Positions 51,741 through 61,251 of a DNA stretch of 64,000 bases are shown here, piece after piece (position 1 is the stretch's first letter; each line of letters begins with the position of its first letter). Both the position numbers and the translations under genes were made by a program. The notes under the pieces were generated by a model. The model searched no databases. It was not told where the DNA came from and saw nothing but the letters and a program-made list of their open reading frames with translations. Location of the stretch: NCBI RefSeq assembly GCF_900107835.1, contig NZ_FNRG01000002.1:186001-250000 (forward strand), in the 5' to 3' direction. This DNA is from Oribacterium sp. KHPX15. GTDB taxonomy: Bacteria > Bacillota > Clostridia > Lachnospirales > Lachnospiraceae.

Positions 51741-53969
51741 TTAAACGATACGTTTAAATTTCTTTTCCAGCTCATATTTTGACATGGAAATGATGGTAGG
51801 GCGTCCGTGGGGACAGGCATAAGGATTTTCCAGCTCCAGAAGCTCTGAAATAAGGGTATCCGCCTCCATCAGACTAAGTTTATTATTGCCCTTAACTGCC
51901 GCCTTGCAGGACATGGAGGCAATCTTATAATATATGGAATCCGGTGTTGTCATGCCGGTTTCGTCACTTAACCCATCAAGCATCTCAAGCAGAAGCTCCT
52001 TCTTTCCTATTTCCGGAAGGTCCGTGGGAACCGCCGAAATGCTGAAATCTCTGCCTCCGAGATCGCTGATCTCGAATCCCAGATTCCGGAAGTACTCTTC
52101 ATACTCATTGAGAAGTACTGCCTCTTCAGATGTAAGCGTCACAAGAATCGGCGGATTGAGATACTGGCTTGCAGGTTTACGCTCCTTAAGGCGCTTCATC
52201 ATTCTTTCAAAATTCACCTTTTCGTGAGCTGCATGCTGGTCAATAATGTAAAGCTTGTCGCCATACTCTATCAACCAGTAGGTCTCAAACACCTGTCCTA
52301 TGATCCTGTGCTGGATCTTTGCTTTTTCGCTCAGAAACTTCTCCGAGAATAATGTTTCCTGCTGAGGCTTCGTGATAAGCATTTTTTCAGATCCTTTACC
52401 GGTTTCTGATGCTTCACCTGCTGTTGCTGAGTCATCCTGTGTAACGGAAAGAGTTTTTATTTCTGATTTATCAATGTTATAAGCATCAGACTCTGCAGAG
52501 CTTCCGTTTAGTCTGTTTACCTGACCATAATTCTTATCAACCTCGTCCGCTGCCTCTTTGAAGTCAGAAAGTCCGAACCCTGACTTATGCTCGGCCACTC
52601 TCGCGTCTCCTGATGAACTCCCGATGCCTTCGCTGCTGTGCTTTGCTGCATAGTCCCTGCGATACTGACTGTATCCAACCGCATTACCGGACCAACCGCT
52701 TTTTTCACTCACACCTGTGCCGGCAGTATTTTTTCCATTCAGATATATATCTGACTTAGGTACCGCCTCCGGATGTATCTCCGGTCTCAGGGCTTCCTCA
52801 TACTGCCGGTTTGTTTCTTCCTTACGGTTTTTCTCGAAGGGTTCCACATGAGGCAGAGTCTTTTCCTTTTCTTCTATCTCCACATGAGGGTCAAGATCCG
52901 CTTTCTTTGAGGTATTCTCATCTCTTCCGAAGTTCTCCAGATCCGTATTAAGAATAAGCTCTGTTTCCCTAAGGGCATTCTGAACAGAATCCACAATAGA
53001 ATTATATATGAGCATCCCGTCCGAGAACCTTACCTCCAGCTTCTGGGGATGAACATTGACATCCACAATCTCCGGATTCACATCCACCATAAGGACTGTA
53101 AACGGAAACTTATGCTGCATAAGAAAAGCATGATAGCCGTCCTCTATGGCCTTCGTAACCATAGGATTCTTCACGAATCTCGAGTTTACAAAATATATCT
53201 CAAAATTGCGGTTTGCTCTTGTGATCACAGGCTTTCCGATAAAGCCTCGGACCGTTACCGCAGGAAGTCCCGTAAGCTGTGAACGCTGATATTGGCGATT
53301 TACTGTAATAAGCTGATTCGTCACATCACGGCCGTAAATGGAGTAAATCACATCCAGAAGCGAACCGTTGCCAAGAGTCGCCAGTCTCTGACGGCCATCC
53401 TGAATATATCGGAACGCCACTTCGGGATGTGCCAATGCCTCCTTCTCCAGGATATCCTGAATGCGGGCAGCTTCCGTCTGCGGACTCTTCAGAAACTTTC
53501 TTCTGGCGGGAACATTTTTGAAAATGTCCCGGACTATAAAAGTTGTGCCGTTGGGAGCACCGATCTCGGAAAAGTCCTTCTCCACTCCGCCTTCTATCTC
53601 ATAGTGTGAGGCCATGAGCGCCCCGGGAGTCTTGCTTATGAGCTCAACTCTCGAAACACTTGCTATGGACGCCAGTGCCTCGCCTCTGAACCCAAGGGTC
53701 TGAATATTCTCAAGATCCCTGGCCTCCCTGATCTTGGAGGTTGCATGCCTCAGAAACGCATTCCTTATATCATCCTTGTCTATGCCGCCTCCATTATCGG
53801 TTATTCGTATCATGGCGATGCCTCCGTCCCGGACTTCCACGGTAACCGAGGTGGAACCCGCATCGATGGCATTTTCCAAAAGCTCCTTAACAACGCTTAA
53901 AGGCCGCTCTATAACTTCACCTGCTGCGATCTGGTTTATGGTTTCATCACTTAGAACTTTGATTTTCAT
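51741..53969 (-). CDS. mutL: DNA mismatch repair protein MutL
   Basis: MutL couples mismatch recognition to strand removal. The 742-residue product has the GHKL ATPase motifs ELLENAIDAGST, DNGGGI and GFRGEALASI, a transducer domain to about 330, an unstructured charged linker to about 540, and a C-terminal dimerisation/endonuclease domain. That domain has DQHAAHEKVNFE, matching DQHA(x)2E(x)4E, and ACPHGRPT, so this MutL should be the nicking type found in bacteria without MutH. It lies between mutS and miaA. Confidence 0.97.
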   Translation of the reverse strand: MKIKVLSDETINQIAAGEVIERPLSVVKELLENAIDAGSTSVTVEVRDGGIAMIRITDNGGGIDKDDIRNAFLRHATSKIREARDLENIQTLGFRGEALASIASVSRVELISKTPGALMASHYEIEGGVEKDFSEIGAPNGTTFIVRDIFKNVPARRKFLKSPQTEAARIQDILEKEALAHPEVAFRYIQDGRQRLATLGNGSLLDVIYSIYGRDVTNQLITVNRQYQRSQLTGLPAVTVRGFIGKPVITRANRNFEIYFVNSRFVKNPMVTKAIEDGYHAFLMQHKFPFTVLMVDVNPEIVDVNVHPQKLEVRFSDGMLIYNSIVDSVQNALRETELILNTDLENFGRDENTSKKADLDPHVEIEEKEKTLPHVEPFEKNRKEETNRQYEEALRPEIHPEAVPKSDIYLNGKNTAGTGVSEKSGWSGNAVGYSQYRRDYAAKHSSEGIGSSSGDARVAEHKSGFGLSDFKEAADEVDKNYGQVNRLNGSSAESDAYNIDKSEIKTLSVTQDDSATAGEASETGKGSEKMLITKPQQETLFSEKFLSEKAKIQHRIIGQVFETYWLIEYGDKLYIIDQHAAHEKVNFERMMKRLKERKPASQYLNPPILVTLTSEEAVLLNEYEEYFRNLGFEISDLGGRDFSISAVPTDLPEIGKKELLLEMLDGLSDETGMTTPDSIYYKIASMSCKAAVKGNNKLSLMEADTLISELLELENPYACPHGRPTIISMSKYELEKKFKRIV

Positions 53970-54111
53970 ATTGGTCGTCCTTTATAATCAGTCTAAACGA
54001 AATAATATCTCAACAAACGAGTGAGGTAACAGTTCAGATTCCCCATCTCTGACCAATTAATAATTCAATCATATCCTGTATATCAAATGCAAGTTTTATT
54101 TTTATGTACAG

Positions 54112-54142
54112 AAAATGCAGCACCTTTCAGAGGTACTGCATT
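54112..54142 (-). terminator. Terminator-like hairpin after mutS
   Basis: Twelve-base arms (54114-54125, 54131-54142) pair as reverse-strand RNA with one G-U pair and are followed by TTTTCTG, 10 bases after the mutS stop. It may reduce readthrough into mutL. Confidence 0.65.
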
Positions 54143-54151
54143 GCGTAGGAA

Positions 54152-56830
54152 TCATACACCAAATTTTGATTTCAATTCATACAGAGTGTTCATGGCATCA
54201 AGTGGTGTCATGTGGTTCACATCAATAGCCTTAAGGAACTCAATGGCTTCTGCCACATCGGCGCCGTATTCCTGAGTGTTTCCTTCAGCCTTACGGTCGG
54301 CTGTATTCGAAACCCGGGTCTCATCCCGGTCTGCAAGGAAGCCTTCTTCGTCAAATGCTTCCTGAGTAAAGCTCTCACTTGTCTCGATATTCTTCGCCTT
54401 TGCAGTAATATCTGCATCACTGAGCTCCGCTGCGATAACCTTTGCTCTGTCGATAACCGGCTTCGGAACTCCCGCAAGACTCGCCACATCGATACCATAG
54501 GACCTGTCGGCGCCTCCCGGGATAATCTTACGAAGGAACACGATGTCCTGATCGTGGTTTGTAACCGCGATACAGTAATTATTCACGCCCTCAAGCTTAC
54601 CCTCAAGCTCTGTGAGCTCATGATAGTGGGTGGCAAAAAGAGTTTTCGCCTTAACAACCTTTGCGATGTATTCAACCACCGCCCAGGCAATGCTGAGACC
54701 GTCAAAGGTACTGGTTCCTCTTCCTATTTCATCCAGAATAAGAAGTGACCTGGTTGTGGCATTTCTCAGAATATTGGCAACCTCGTTCATCTCCACCATA
54801 AAGGTAGACTGCCCTGAAGCAAGATCGTCACTGGCTCCGACACGGGTAAATATCCTGTCGCAGATAGATATCTCCGCACTTTGCGCCGGGACAAAGGAAC
54901 CGATAGAGGCCATAAGCACGATAAGTGCCACCTGTCTCATATAGGTGGATTTACCTGCCATATTAGGTCCTGTGATAACAGCGATACGATTGGTGCTGTC
55001 ATCCAGGACAGTGTCATTGGACACAAACATACCATCCCTTATGAGCTTCTCGATGACCGGATGTCTTCCATCCTTTATATTAATGATTCCATTTTCATTA
55101 ATCTCCGGACGGCAGTAATTGTTATCCGTAGCCACCTTGGAAAGAGATATTATACAGTCGATAAGAGCCACATAGTGAGAAGTCTTCTGTATACGCTGAA
55201 TATTTCCGGCAATGGTGTCTCTCACATCGCAGAACAGCTCATACTCCAGCTGGTTAAGCTTCTCTTCTGCACCGAGAATTGTGTTCTGAAGCTCCTCAAG
55301 CTTATCGGTAGTATAACGTTCACTGCCTGTAAGTGTCTGTTTTCTGATGAAATAATCCGGCACCATATCCCGGAATGTATTGGTAACCTCAAAGCAGTAC
55401 CCGAATATACGGTTGTACTTTATCTTCAGAGACTTGATCCCGGTCTTTTCGCGTTCCGAGGCCTCAAGATCCGCGAGCCACTGTTTACCGCTGACACGGG
55501 AGTCCTTGTAGCGGTCTACTTCCTCATGGAAGCCTTCCTTTATGACACCGCCATCTCTTGAGGATAAAGGCGGATTCTCCTCTATAGCTTTGTCTATAAG
55601 CTCATAAAGATCTTCCATGGGGTCAATGCCGTCATGTATTTCCTTTACAAGGGCGGAGTCAAAGCTTGAAAGCTCCTGAATGATATCCGGGAGCATCTTA
55701 AGCGACTGCTTAAAAGCTATAAGATCCCTTGGATTTGCAGACTTATAGCATATACGTCCGAGAAGTCTCTCATAATCATAAATGGTATTCAGATACTCGG
55801 AAATCTCCTCACGGTCAATGTAATGAGAGCAGAAATCCTCCACTGCATCCTGACGGGCAAGGATAGCCGCCCTGTCGATAAGCGGCTGTTCCAGAAAACG
55901 TCTCAGCATTCTGGCGCCCATGGCAGTCTTTGTCTTATCTAAAACCCAGAGAAGGGATCCTCTCTTTTTCTTCTCTCTCATGGTCTCGCAAAGCTCCAGA
56001 TTACGCTGGGTAGCCGTATCAATGATCATATACTGGTCACTGGAATAATACTTTATATTTGCGATATGCTCCACAGCATTCATCTGTGTGTCATAAACGT
56101 ATCTGAGAGCCGCTGCGGCACTAAGTCTTGCAAGGTCTCTGTCGGAAAGACCGATGCCGCTGATGCTTGCATGGAAATGCTCCTCCAGAAGCGTTGTAGC
56201 CTTTCCGTCATCATAAACCTCATCCGGAAGTTCTGTTATGATAAGTCCGAAACGATTCTTGATATCATCGGTATCGATGCCGGAGATCATAAATGCCTGG
56301 TTGCATACTATCTCCGCAGGAGAAAATCTGCTGAGCTCATCCATAACATCCTTTTCATTACCGCAGGTAGTGGTCATAAACTCACCTGTGGTAATGTCTA
56401 CACTGGAAACGCCAAACCCCGTAGCGTCATAAAAGATACTCATGAGGAAGTTGTTCTTTGTTTCATCCAGTGCCTGCTCAGAGGTCAGGGTTCCCGGCGT
56501 GATAACACGGATAACTCCTCTTTTCACAAGACCCTTTGAAAGCTTTGGATCCTCAAGCTGCTCGGCAATGGCAACCTTATAGCCGCTTGCGGCAAGACGT
56601 GCCACATATCCGTCTGCTGCGTGGAAGGGGATACCGCACATAGGTGCACGTTCCTCCATTCCGCAGTCCTTGCCGGTGAGAACCAGATCAAGCACTGAGG
56701 ATGCGGTTTTTGCGTCTTCAAAGAACATCTCATAAAAATCACCTATGCGGTAAAACAGAATACAGTCCGGATACTGTTTTTTCGTCTCCAGATATTCAGC
56801 CATCATGGGTGACATCTTCTTTTCAGCCAT
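54152..56830 (-). CDS. mutS: DNA mismatch repair protein MutS
   Basis: MutS binds base mismatches and small loops. The 892-residue product has the mismatch-binding motif Phe32-Tyr33-Glu34 in IGDFYEMFFEDA, connector, lever and clamp domains, and a C-terminal ABC ATPase with ITGPNMAGKSTYMRQ, LILDEIGRGTSTFDGLS and THYHELTEL. The C-terminal tail (about residue 800 on) is charged and ends in a short helical segment. GGAGA lies upstream of ATG 56830. Confidence 0.97.
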   Translation of the reverse strand: MAEKKMSPMMAEYLETKKQYPDCILFYRIGDFYEMFFEDAKTASSVLDLVLTGKDCGMEERAPMCGIPFHAADGYVARLAASGYKVAIAEQLEDPKLSKGLVKRGVIRVITPGTLTSEQALDETKNNFLMSIFYDATGFGVSSVDITTGEFMTTTCGNEKDVMDELSRFSPAEIVCNQAFMISGIDTDDIKNRFGLIITELPDEVYDDGKATTLLEEHFHASISGIGLSDRDLARLSAAAALRYVYDTQMNAVEHIANIKYYSSDQYMIIDTATQRNLELCETMREKKKRGSLLWVLDKTKTAMGARMLRRFLEQPLIDRAAILARQDAVEDFCSHYIDREEISEYLNTIYDYERLLGRICYKSANPRDLIAFKQSLKMLPDIIQELSSFDSALVKEIHDGIDPMEDLYELIDKAIEENPPLSSRDGGVIKEGFHEEVDRYKDSRVSGKQWLADLEASEREKTGIKSLKIKYNRIFGYCFEVTNTFRDMVPDYFIRKQTLTGSERYTTDKLEELQNTILGAEEKLNQLEYELFCDVRDTIAGNIQRIQKTSHYVALIDCIISLSKVATDNNYCRPEINENGIINIKDGRHPVIEKLIRDGMFVSNDTVLDDSTNRIAVITGPNMAGKSTYMRQVALIVLMASIGSFVPAQSAEISICDRIFTRVGASDDLASGQSTFMVEMNEVANILRNATTRSLLILDEIGRGTSTFDGLSIAWAVVEYIAKVVKAKTLFATHYHELTELEGKLEGVNNYCIAVTNHDQDIVFLRKIIPGGADRSYGIDVASLAGVPKPVIDRAKVIAAELSDADITAKAKNIETSESFTQEAFDEEGFLADRDETRVSNTADRKAEGNTQEYGADVAEAIEFLKAIDVNHMTPLDAMNTLYELKSKFGV

Positions 56831-56857
56831 CTATCTCTCCTTAAATAAATACAAAGA

Positions 56858-56968
56858 GAAAATGCCATTAGATGGCGCTTACGCGCCGGGCATTTTCGTT
56901 TGATTTCGGCTCACGCCGAAACCAGCCTCGCCGGCTGGGCGGCATCCTAATTGCTGACGCAACTAGGA
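56858..56968. repeat. Array of four hairpins between miaB and mutS
   Basis: Four consecutive stem-loops fill the gap: GAAAATGCC/GGCATTTTC (56858-56866, 56889-56897) with GGCGC/GCGCC inside; TTTCGGC/GCCGAAA (56904-56921); CCAGCC/GGCTGG (56922-56938); and a 10-bp stem (56945-56954, 56959-56968) with one wobble that contains the miaB stop. The stretch is much more GC rich than its surroundings. Confidence 0.75.
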
Positions 56969-58402
56969 TAACTCACCGAAGTAATAGAATCCCTTACTCT
57001 CCGTCAGCTTCACCATCTGCATGGTTCCGATGAGGCTCTTATCTCCGGGAAAGTGAACAAGCACACTGTTTGAAAGTCTGCCTGTGACATAACCCTCCTG
57101 GTTTTTGTTCTCATCCTCAACCAGAACCTCCATGACCTTGCCGAGGTCTCTTGTCTCATTCTCCGCCGAGCTGTCCTGAACCACCTTGAGAAGTCTGTCG
57201 AAGCGGTCCTTAACGATATCCTCCGGAACCTGATCTTCAAACTTTGCAGCAGGTGTGCCCGTACGCTTACTGTATATAAATGTATACGCAGCGTCGTACT
57301 TACACTCCTTAACAACCTCAATGGTATCCAGGAAATCTTCCTCAGTCTCTCCCGGAAATCCAACGATTATATCTGTTGTGAGAGTTGCCTCCGGAATAGC
57401 CGTTCTTATCTTTCTGACCAGCTCAAGATAACTCTCCTTTGTGTAATGTCTGTTCATCCTCTTAAGAATTGCACTTGAACCAGACTGAAGAGGCAGGTGT
57501 ATATGTCTCTCTATATTTGGATGAGTTCTCATTACCTCGATAAGCTCATCTGAAAAATCCTTGGGATTTGAAGTCATGTAGCGAAGTCTCTTAAGACCCG
57601 GAAGTTCTGCAACCGCTTTCAAAAGTTCCGGGAATGTGGTTGATCCCGGGATATCATTGCCATAGGAATTGACATTCTGACCGAGGAGCATGATCTCCAG
57701 ACAACCGTCTGCGATGAGCTTTTCGCACTCTCTAAGTATATCTGTTGCATTACGTGACTTCTCACGGCCTCTTACATAAGGCACGATGCAATATGTGCAG
57801 AAATTGTTACATCCGTAGCTGATGTTTACAGAGCCCTTGAACCTGAACTTTCTGTCAGAAGGAAGATCCTCAACGATCATCTTTGTATCGTCGATAACCT
57901 CGACTGTGCGCTTTCCGGTAACCAGTGACTTGTATAAAAGCTCTGCCAGCTTGTAGACATTATGTGTTCCAAACACAAGCTTTACATAAGGATAATGCTT
58001 ACATATGCCTTCAACCTCATCCTTCTCCTGCATCATACAGCCGGTGATACCGATGATCATTCCGTCACGCTTCTCATACTGATGCTTAAGTCTCCCCACA
58101 CGGCCGTACAGCTTTTGGTTTGCATTCTCTCTTACCGTACAGGTCGTGAAAAGTACGATGTCCGCATCCCAGTCATCTTCAGTGGTTGTGTAGCCGCACT
58201 TCTCAAGGATTCCGAGAAGCTTCTCGCCGTCCTTGGCAGACATCTGGCATCCCATAACTTCAACCATACAATGAGCCTTGTAGCCTTCCTGCTTCTTAAT
58301 CTCAACAAGCTCACGTACCCTGTCCATAAAGTAGTACTGTCTCGCCGGCTCCTCTGTTGGCGCCTGTTCAATTATTTCCTTATAATCGATAATGTATTCC
58401 AT
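56963..58402 (-). CDS. miaB: tRNA methylthiotransferase MiaB
   Basis: MiaB adds a methylthio group to i6A37 of tRNA, finishing the change begun by MiaA. The 479-residue product has an N-terminal cluster-binding domain with cysteines in VEVMGCQMSA, FTTCTVRE and GITGCMMQ, the radical-SAM CxxxCxxC as CNNFCTYC in the centre, and a C-terminal TRAM domain. An N-terminal extension of about 40 residues precedes the first cysteine. The gene lies just before mutS, as in many Clostridia. Confidence 0.96.
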   Translation of the reverse strand: MEYIIDYKEIIEQAPTEEPARQYYFMDRVRELVEIKKQEGYKAHCMVEVMGCQMSAKDGEKLLGILEKCGYTTTEDDWDADIVLFTTCTVRENANQKLYGRVGRLKHQYEKRDGMIIGITGCMMQEKDEVEGICKHYPYVKLVFGTHNVYKLAELLYKSLVTGKRTVEVIDDTKMIVEDLPSDRKFRFKGSVNISYGCNNFCTYCIVPYVRGREKSRNATDILRECEKLIADGCLEIMLLGQNVNSYGNDIPGSTTFPELLKAVAELPGLKRLRYMTSNPKDFSDELIEVMRTHPNIERHIHLPLQSGSSAILKRMNRHYTKESYLELVRKIRTAIPEATLTTDIIVGFPGETEEDFLDTIEVVKECKYDAAYTFIYSKRTGTPAAKFEDQVPEDIVKDRFDRLLKVVQDSSAENETRDLGKVMEVLVEDENKNQEGYVTGRLSNSVLVHFPGDKSLIGTMQMVKLTESKGFYYFGELS

Positions 58403-58417
58403 AAAACCTCATTGTTA

Positions 58418-58446
58418 ATCCCAGGGGATTAATAATCCTCTGGGAT
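58418..58446. promoter_or_regulatory. Palindrome upstream of miaB
   Basis: A 29-base near-perfect palindrome (14-base arms, one G-T pair, single central base) lies 16 bases before the miaB start. It could be an operator or a hairpin that ends proA transcription. Confidence 0.45.
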
Positions 58447-58495
58447 ACTGTAAAAAATATAAACTTCTTTATACATTCATCACTGAAAAATCTGA

Positions 58496-59779
58496 TTATC
58501 TTATCTGTCCGTTTCCATATACCTTATACTTATAGGTAGTAAGCTCCCTGAGTCCCATAGGGCCCCTTGCGTGGAGCTTTGACGTTGAGATGCCTATCTC
58601 CGCTCCGAAACCAAAGCAGCCTCCGTCTGTAAAACGGGTGGAAGCATTCCAGTAAACACAGGCACTGTCGATTCCGTTAAGGAATTTCTCGGCCTTATCC
58701 GCATCCTCTGTGATGATTGCCTCACTGTGATGAGTGCTGTTAGCATTAATATGCTCTATGGCTTCTTCCGTGCTGTCAACTGTCTTAACTGAAATCTTGT
58801 AGTCAAGATACTCTGTGGCGAAATCCTCGGGAGAAGCCTCCTTTATCAGTTCCATACGTATGCATGATCCGTCTTCGGACGCCTTCTTTAAAACTTCGAA
58901 GGATGCCTCATCCGCATAGGTAATAACATCTTTTTCCTGAAGCTTCTTAACAACCGGAACAAGTTTCTCCAATGCTTCTCTGTCAACCACAAGAGACTCA
59001 CAGGCATTGCAGACACCTATTCTCTGGGTCTTAGCATTATAAATGATAGGAACCGCCTTGTCACTATCCCCGGTTTTTTCTATATAAATATGACAATTGC
59101 CTGCACCGGTCTCTATAACAGGAACGGAAGCATTTTTCACAACTGCCTGTATAAGACGCATGGAACCTCGTGGAATCAGCACATCAACGTAATCATTCAT
59201 CTGCATGAAGCGGTTTGTGGTCTCATGATCCGTAGCTTCGATAAGCATAAGTCCGTCAGGATCTGCTCCGCTTTCCTCCATGGCTTTCCGTATAACCTCT
59301 GTTATAGCAATGTTTGAGTTAATGGCATCGGAACCACCCTTCAGAATAACGGCATTTGATGACTTAAAGCAAAGTGACCAGGCATCGCTGGTTACATTCG
59401 GACGTGCCTCATAGATGATGCCGATAACACCGATTGGAGCTGAAGTCTTTAAAAGCTTAAGTCCGTTGGGACGTTCTATGGTTTCAAGTACCTCTCCAAC
59501 AGGGTCAGGAAGTTTTGCAATATCTCGAAGTGCCTTACCCATGTCCTGCAGACGCTCTTTTGTAAGACGCAGGCGATCCTTAAGTCCGTCACTCATGCCG
59601 GATTGCTCGGCATTCAAAAGATCCTTTGCATTGGCCCCCAATATCTTTTGAATATTATCATCTGCCTCAAGCTCTTCCGCTGCTTTTAGCAGCACCGCAT
59701 TTTTCTCATCTGAAGAAAGCCCGGCAAGCTTACGGGATGCCGTTTTAGCTCTTTGTCCAATCATCAAAAGATCCGTCAT
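58496..59779 (-). CDS. proA: Gamma-glutamyl phosphate reductase
   Basis: ProA reduces gamma-glutamyl phosphate to glutamate-5-semialdehyde, the second step of proline synthesis. The 427-residue product has GVIGIIYEARPNVTSDA, LKGGSDAINSN, and the catalytic cysteine in GVCNACESLVVD. ATG 59779 is preceded by GGAAGG 5 bases upstream; the frame to 59803 adds 8 residues before that site. It follows proB with a DUF896 gene in between; no proC is seen in the window. Confidence 0.97.
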   Translation of the reverse strand: MTDLLMIGQRAKTASRKLAGLSSDEKNAVLLKAAEELEADDNIQKILGANAKDLLNAEQSGMSDGLKDRLRLTKERLQDMGKALRDIAKLPDPVGEVLETIERPNGLKLLKTSAPIGVIGIIYEARPNVTSDAWSLCFKSSNAVILKGGSDAINSNIAITEVIRKAMEESGADPDGLMLIEATDHETTNRFMQMNDYVDVLIPRGSMRLIQAVVKNASVPVIETGAGNCHIYIEKTGDSDKAVPIIYNAKTQRIGVCNACESLVVDREALEKLVPVVKKLQEKDVITYADEASFEVLKKASEDGSCIRMELIKEASPEDFATEYLDYKISVKTVDSTEEAIEHINANSTHHSEAIITEDADKAEKFLNGIDSACVYWNASTRFTDGGCFGFGAEIGISTSKLHARGPMGLRELTTYKYKVYGNGQIR

Positions 59780-59892
59780 AAGAACCTTCCTTTCAAAATG
59801 CACGCCCGGAAATCAACCGGAACGTATGCCAATGAATCAATATGAACTATACCGCTTAAGCAAAATAATCTGCTTCAATATACTTCGCTTCA

Positions 59893-60201
59893 TCAAATAT
59901 GCAGGTGGCTTGAAATCTCAGGATTTCCGGAATTAGCTGCACTTTTATCTTCCCCGGCAAGCTCCGCATCGGTCTTTTCCATAGCCTTCTGAACCTTTTC
60001 TTTTACATCTCCTGATACAGAAGTATCCTCACTTGCATTCTTTATATCCTTAAGGTATACGCCAAGGTTTGCCTTAACTGAATCTATATAGGCTCTCCTG
60101 AGCTTTGCCTGTTCATCCTTTTCCTCGGCAGTAAGTCCGCCGCCTTCCTTTGATTTATGATAAAGCTCGTTAATTCTTGCTATTTCTTTCTCTGTAATCA
60201 T
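59893..60201 (-). CDS. DUF896 (YnzC-like) small protein
   Basis: The first 65 residues (ITEKEIARINELYHKSKEGG, LTAEEKDEQAKLRRAYIDSVK) match the DUF896/UPF0291 family of small helical-hairpin proteins of unknown function; B. subtilis YnzC is SOS-associated by location. This copy is 102 residues, extended by about 35 polar residues. It sits between proB and proA in the same direction, an unusual place for the family. Confidence 0.88.
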   Translation of the reverse strand: MITEKEIARINELYHKSKEGGGLTAEEKDEQAKLRRAYIDSVKANLGVYLKDIKNASEDTSVSGDVKEKVQKAMEKTDAELAGEDKSAANSGNPEISSHLHI

Positions 60202-60289
60202 TTATTTCCTCGTTTTGTTTTAATTTTTTGTGAGTCGCCAAAGGCTGATGCCCGGATACTCTCATCACAGCACTTTCCCGTGCCCCGTT

Positions 60290-61156
60290 TTATTCGTTCT
60301 GCCCCACATATTCCATCAGGTCAAAATCCTTATTCTTGTGGGCAGCAAAAAGTGTGCCAATGTTTTTGCCTTCCAGGATATCACTTATAACCTCAGCTCC
60401 CGTAAACTTTGCAATGACCATATCGGCACCTGAATCCGTTGCGATGCGGGCTGCCGCAAGCTTCGCGGACATACCGCCGGTACCAACATTGGAACCGCTC
60501 TTGGATTTACCCATATCAAGTATTCTTTCATTTATCTCAGGAATAAACGGAATAAACTCCGCCTCCGGATTCTCATGAGGATCATCGGTGAAGAGTCCGT
60601 CTATATCCGACAGCAATATCACGAGGTCAGCATTGACAACGGATCCCACTATAGCGGCCAGCTGGTCATTATCCCCAAAGGTCTCCACCTGATTTATCTC
60701 AGAGGTTGAAATGGTGTCATTTTCATTAACAACAGGAACTGTACCCAGGTTGAGGAGCTCTTCAAATGTATTTCTGGTGTTGCTGCAGGATTCCGGGATC
60801 AGCATAACATTTCTTGTGAGAAGCACCTGAGCTGCGATGACACCATACTCAGAAAAAAGCTTCTGGTAGGTCATCATAAGTCTGGCCTGTCCGACTGCCG
60901 CAAATGCCTGCTTTTCTTCCATAGTCCTGGGGCGTCTGTGTATGCCTAGGGTCTGTCTGCCGGTTGCGATGGCACCGGAAGAAACCAGAATGACATCTTT
61001 ACCTTCACCGTTTAGATCAGATATGACTCTGACAAGCTTTTCAATCTTTGAAAGGTAAAGCCCGCCGGTTTTTGCGTGGGTAATGCTTGCAGAACCGACT
61101 TTGATAACGATACGTTTTTTATCTTTAAGCAAAGCGCGCATTTCTTCGTTTGTCAT
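60290..61156 (-). CDS. proB: Glutamate 5-kinase
   Basis: ProB phosphorylates glutamate to gamma-glutamyl phosphate, the first and usually proline-inhibited step of proline synthesis. The 288-residue product has the amino-acid-kinase motifs RIVIKVGSASIT, VSSGAIATGRQ, VPVVNENDTIS, FGDNDQLAAIV and GTGGMSAKLAAA. It lacks the C-terminal PUA domain of longer ProB. ATG 61156 is preceded by GGAGG 5 bases upstream; the longer frame to 61192 is not needed. Confidence 0.96.
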   Translation of the reverse strand: MTNEEMRALLKDKKRIVIKVGSASITHAKTGGLYLSKIEKLVRVISDLNGEGKDVILVSSGAIATGRQTLGIHRRPRTMEEKQAFAAVGQARLMMTYQKLFSEYGVIAAQVLLTRNVMLIPESCSNTRNTFEELLNLGTVPVVNENDTISTSEINQVETFGDNDQLAAIVGSVVNADLVILLSDIDGLFTDDPHENPEAEFIPFIPEINERILDMGKSKSGSNVGTGGMSAKLAAARIATDSGADMVIAKFTGAEVISDILEGKNIGTLFAAHKNKDFDLMEYVGQNE

Positions 61157-61189
61157 ATAGACCTCCATCTGATTTTCATGACACAGACT

Positions 61190-61244
61190 CATAAGTCACA
61201 CGTATCGCAACACTAACGTGATAGCTGCATGACACCGACTTATG
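61190..61244. promoter_or_regulatory. Nested inverted repeat upstream of proB
   Basis: CATAAGTC (61190-61197) pairs with GACTTATG (61237-61244), and CACGT (61199-61203) with ACGTG (61216-61220) inside. It fills the gap between the flavoprotein gene and proB. It has none of the T-box landmarks. Confidence 0.35.
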
Positions 61245-61251
61245 CAGAAGT

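Noticed and set aside
54881-55561. 226-codon frame antisense to mutS
   Set aside because: mutS is complete and conserved through this stretch; no signal for a second gene.
56858-56968. CRISPR-like array in the miaB-mutS gap
   Set aside because: The units are different hairpins with no shared repeat and no spacers of even length, and there are no cas genes.
61157-61251. Proline T-box in front of proB
   Set aside because: There is an inverted repeat but no T-box bulge sequence or terminator/antiterminator pair.
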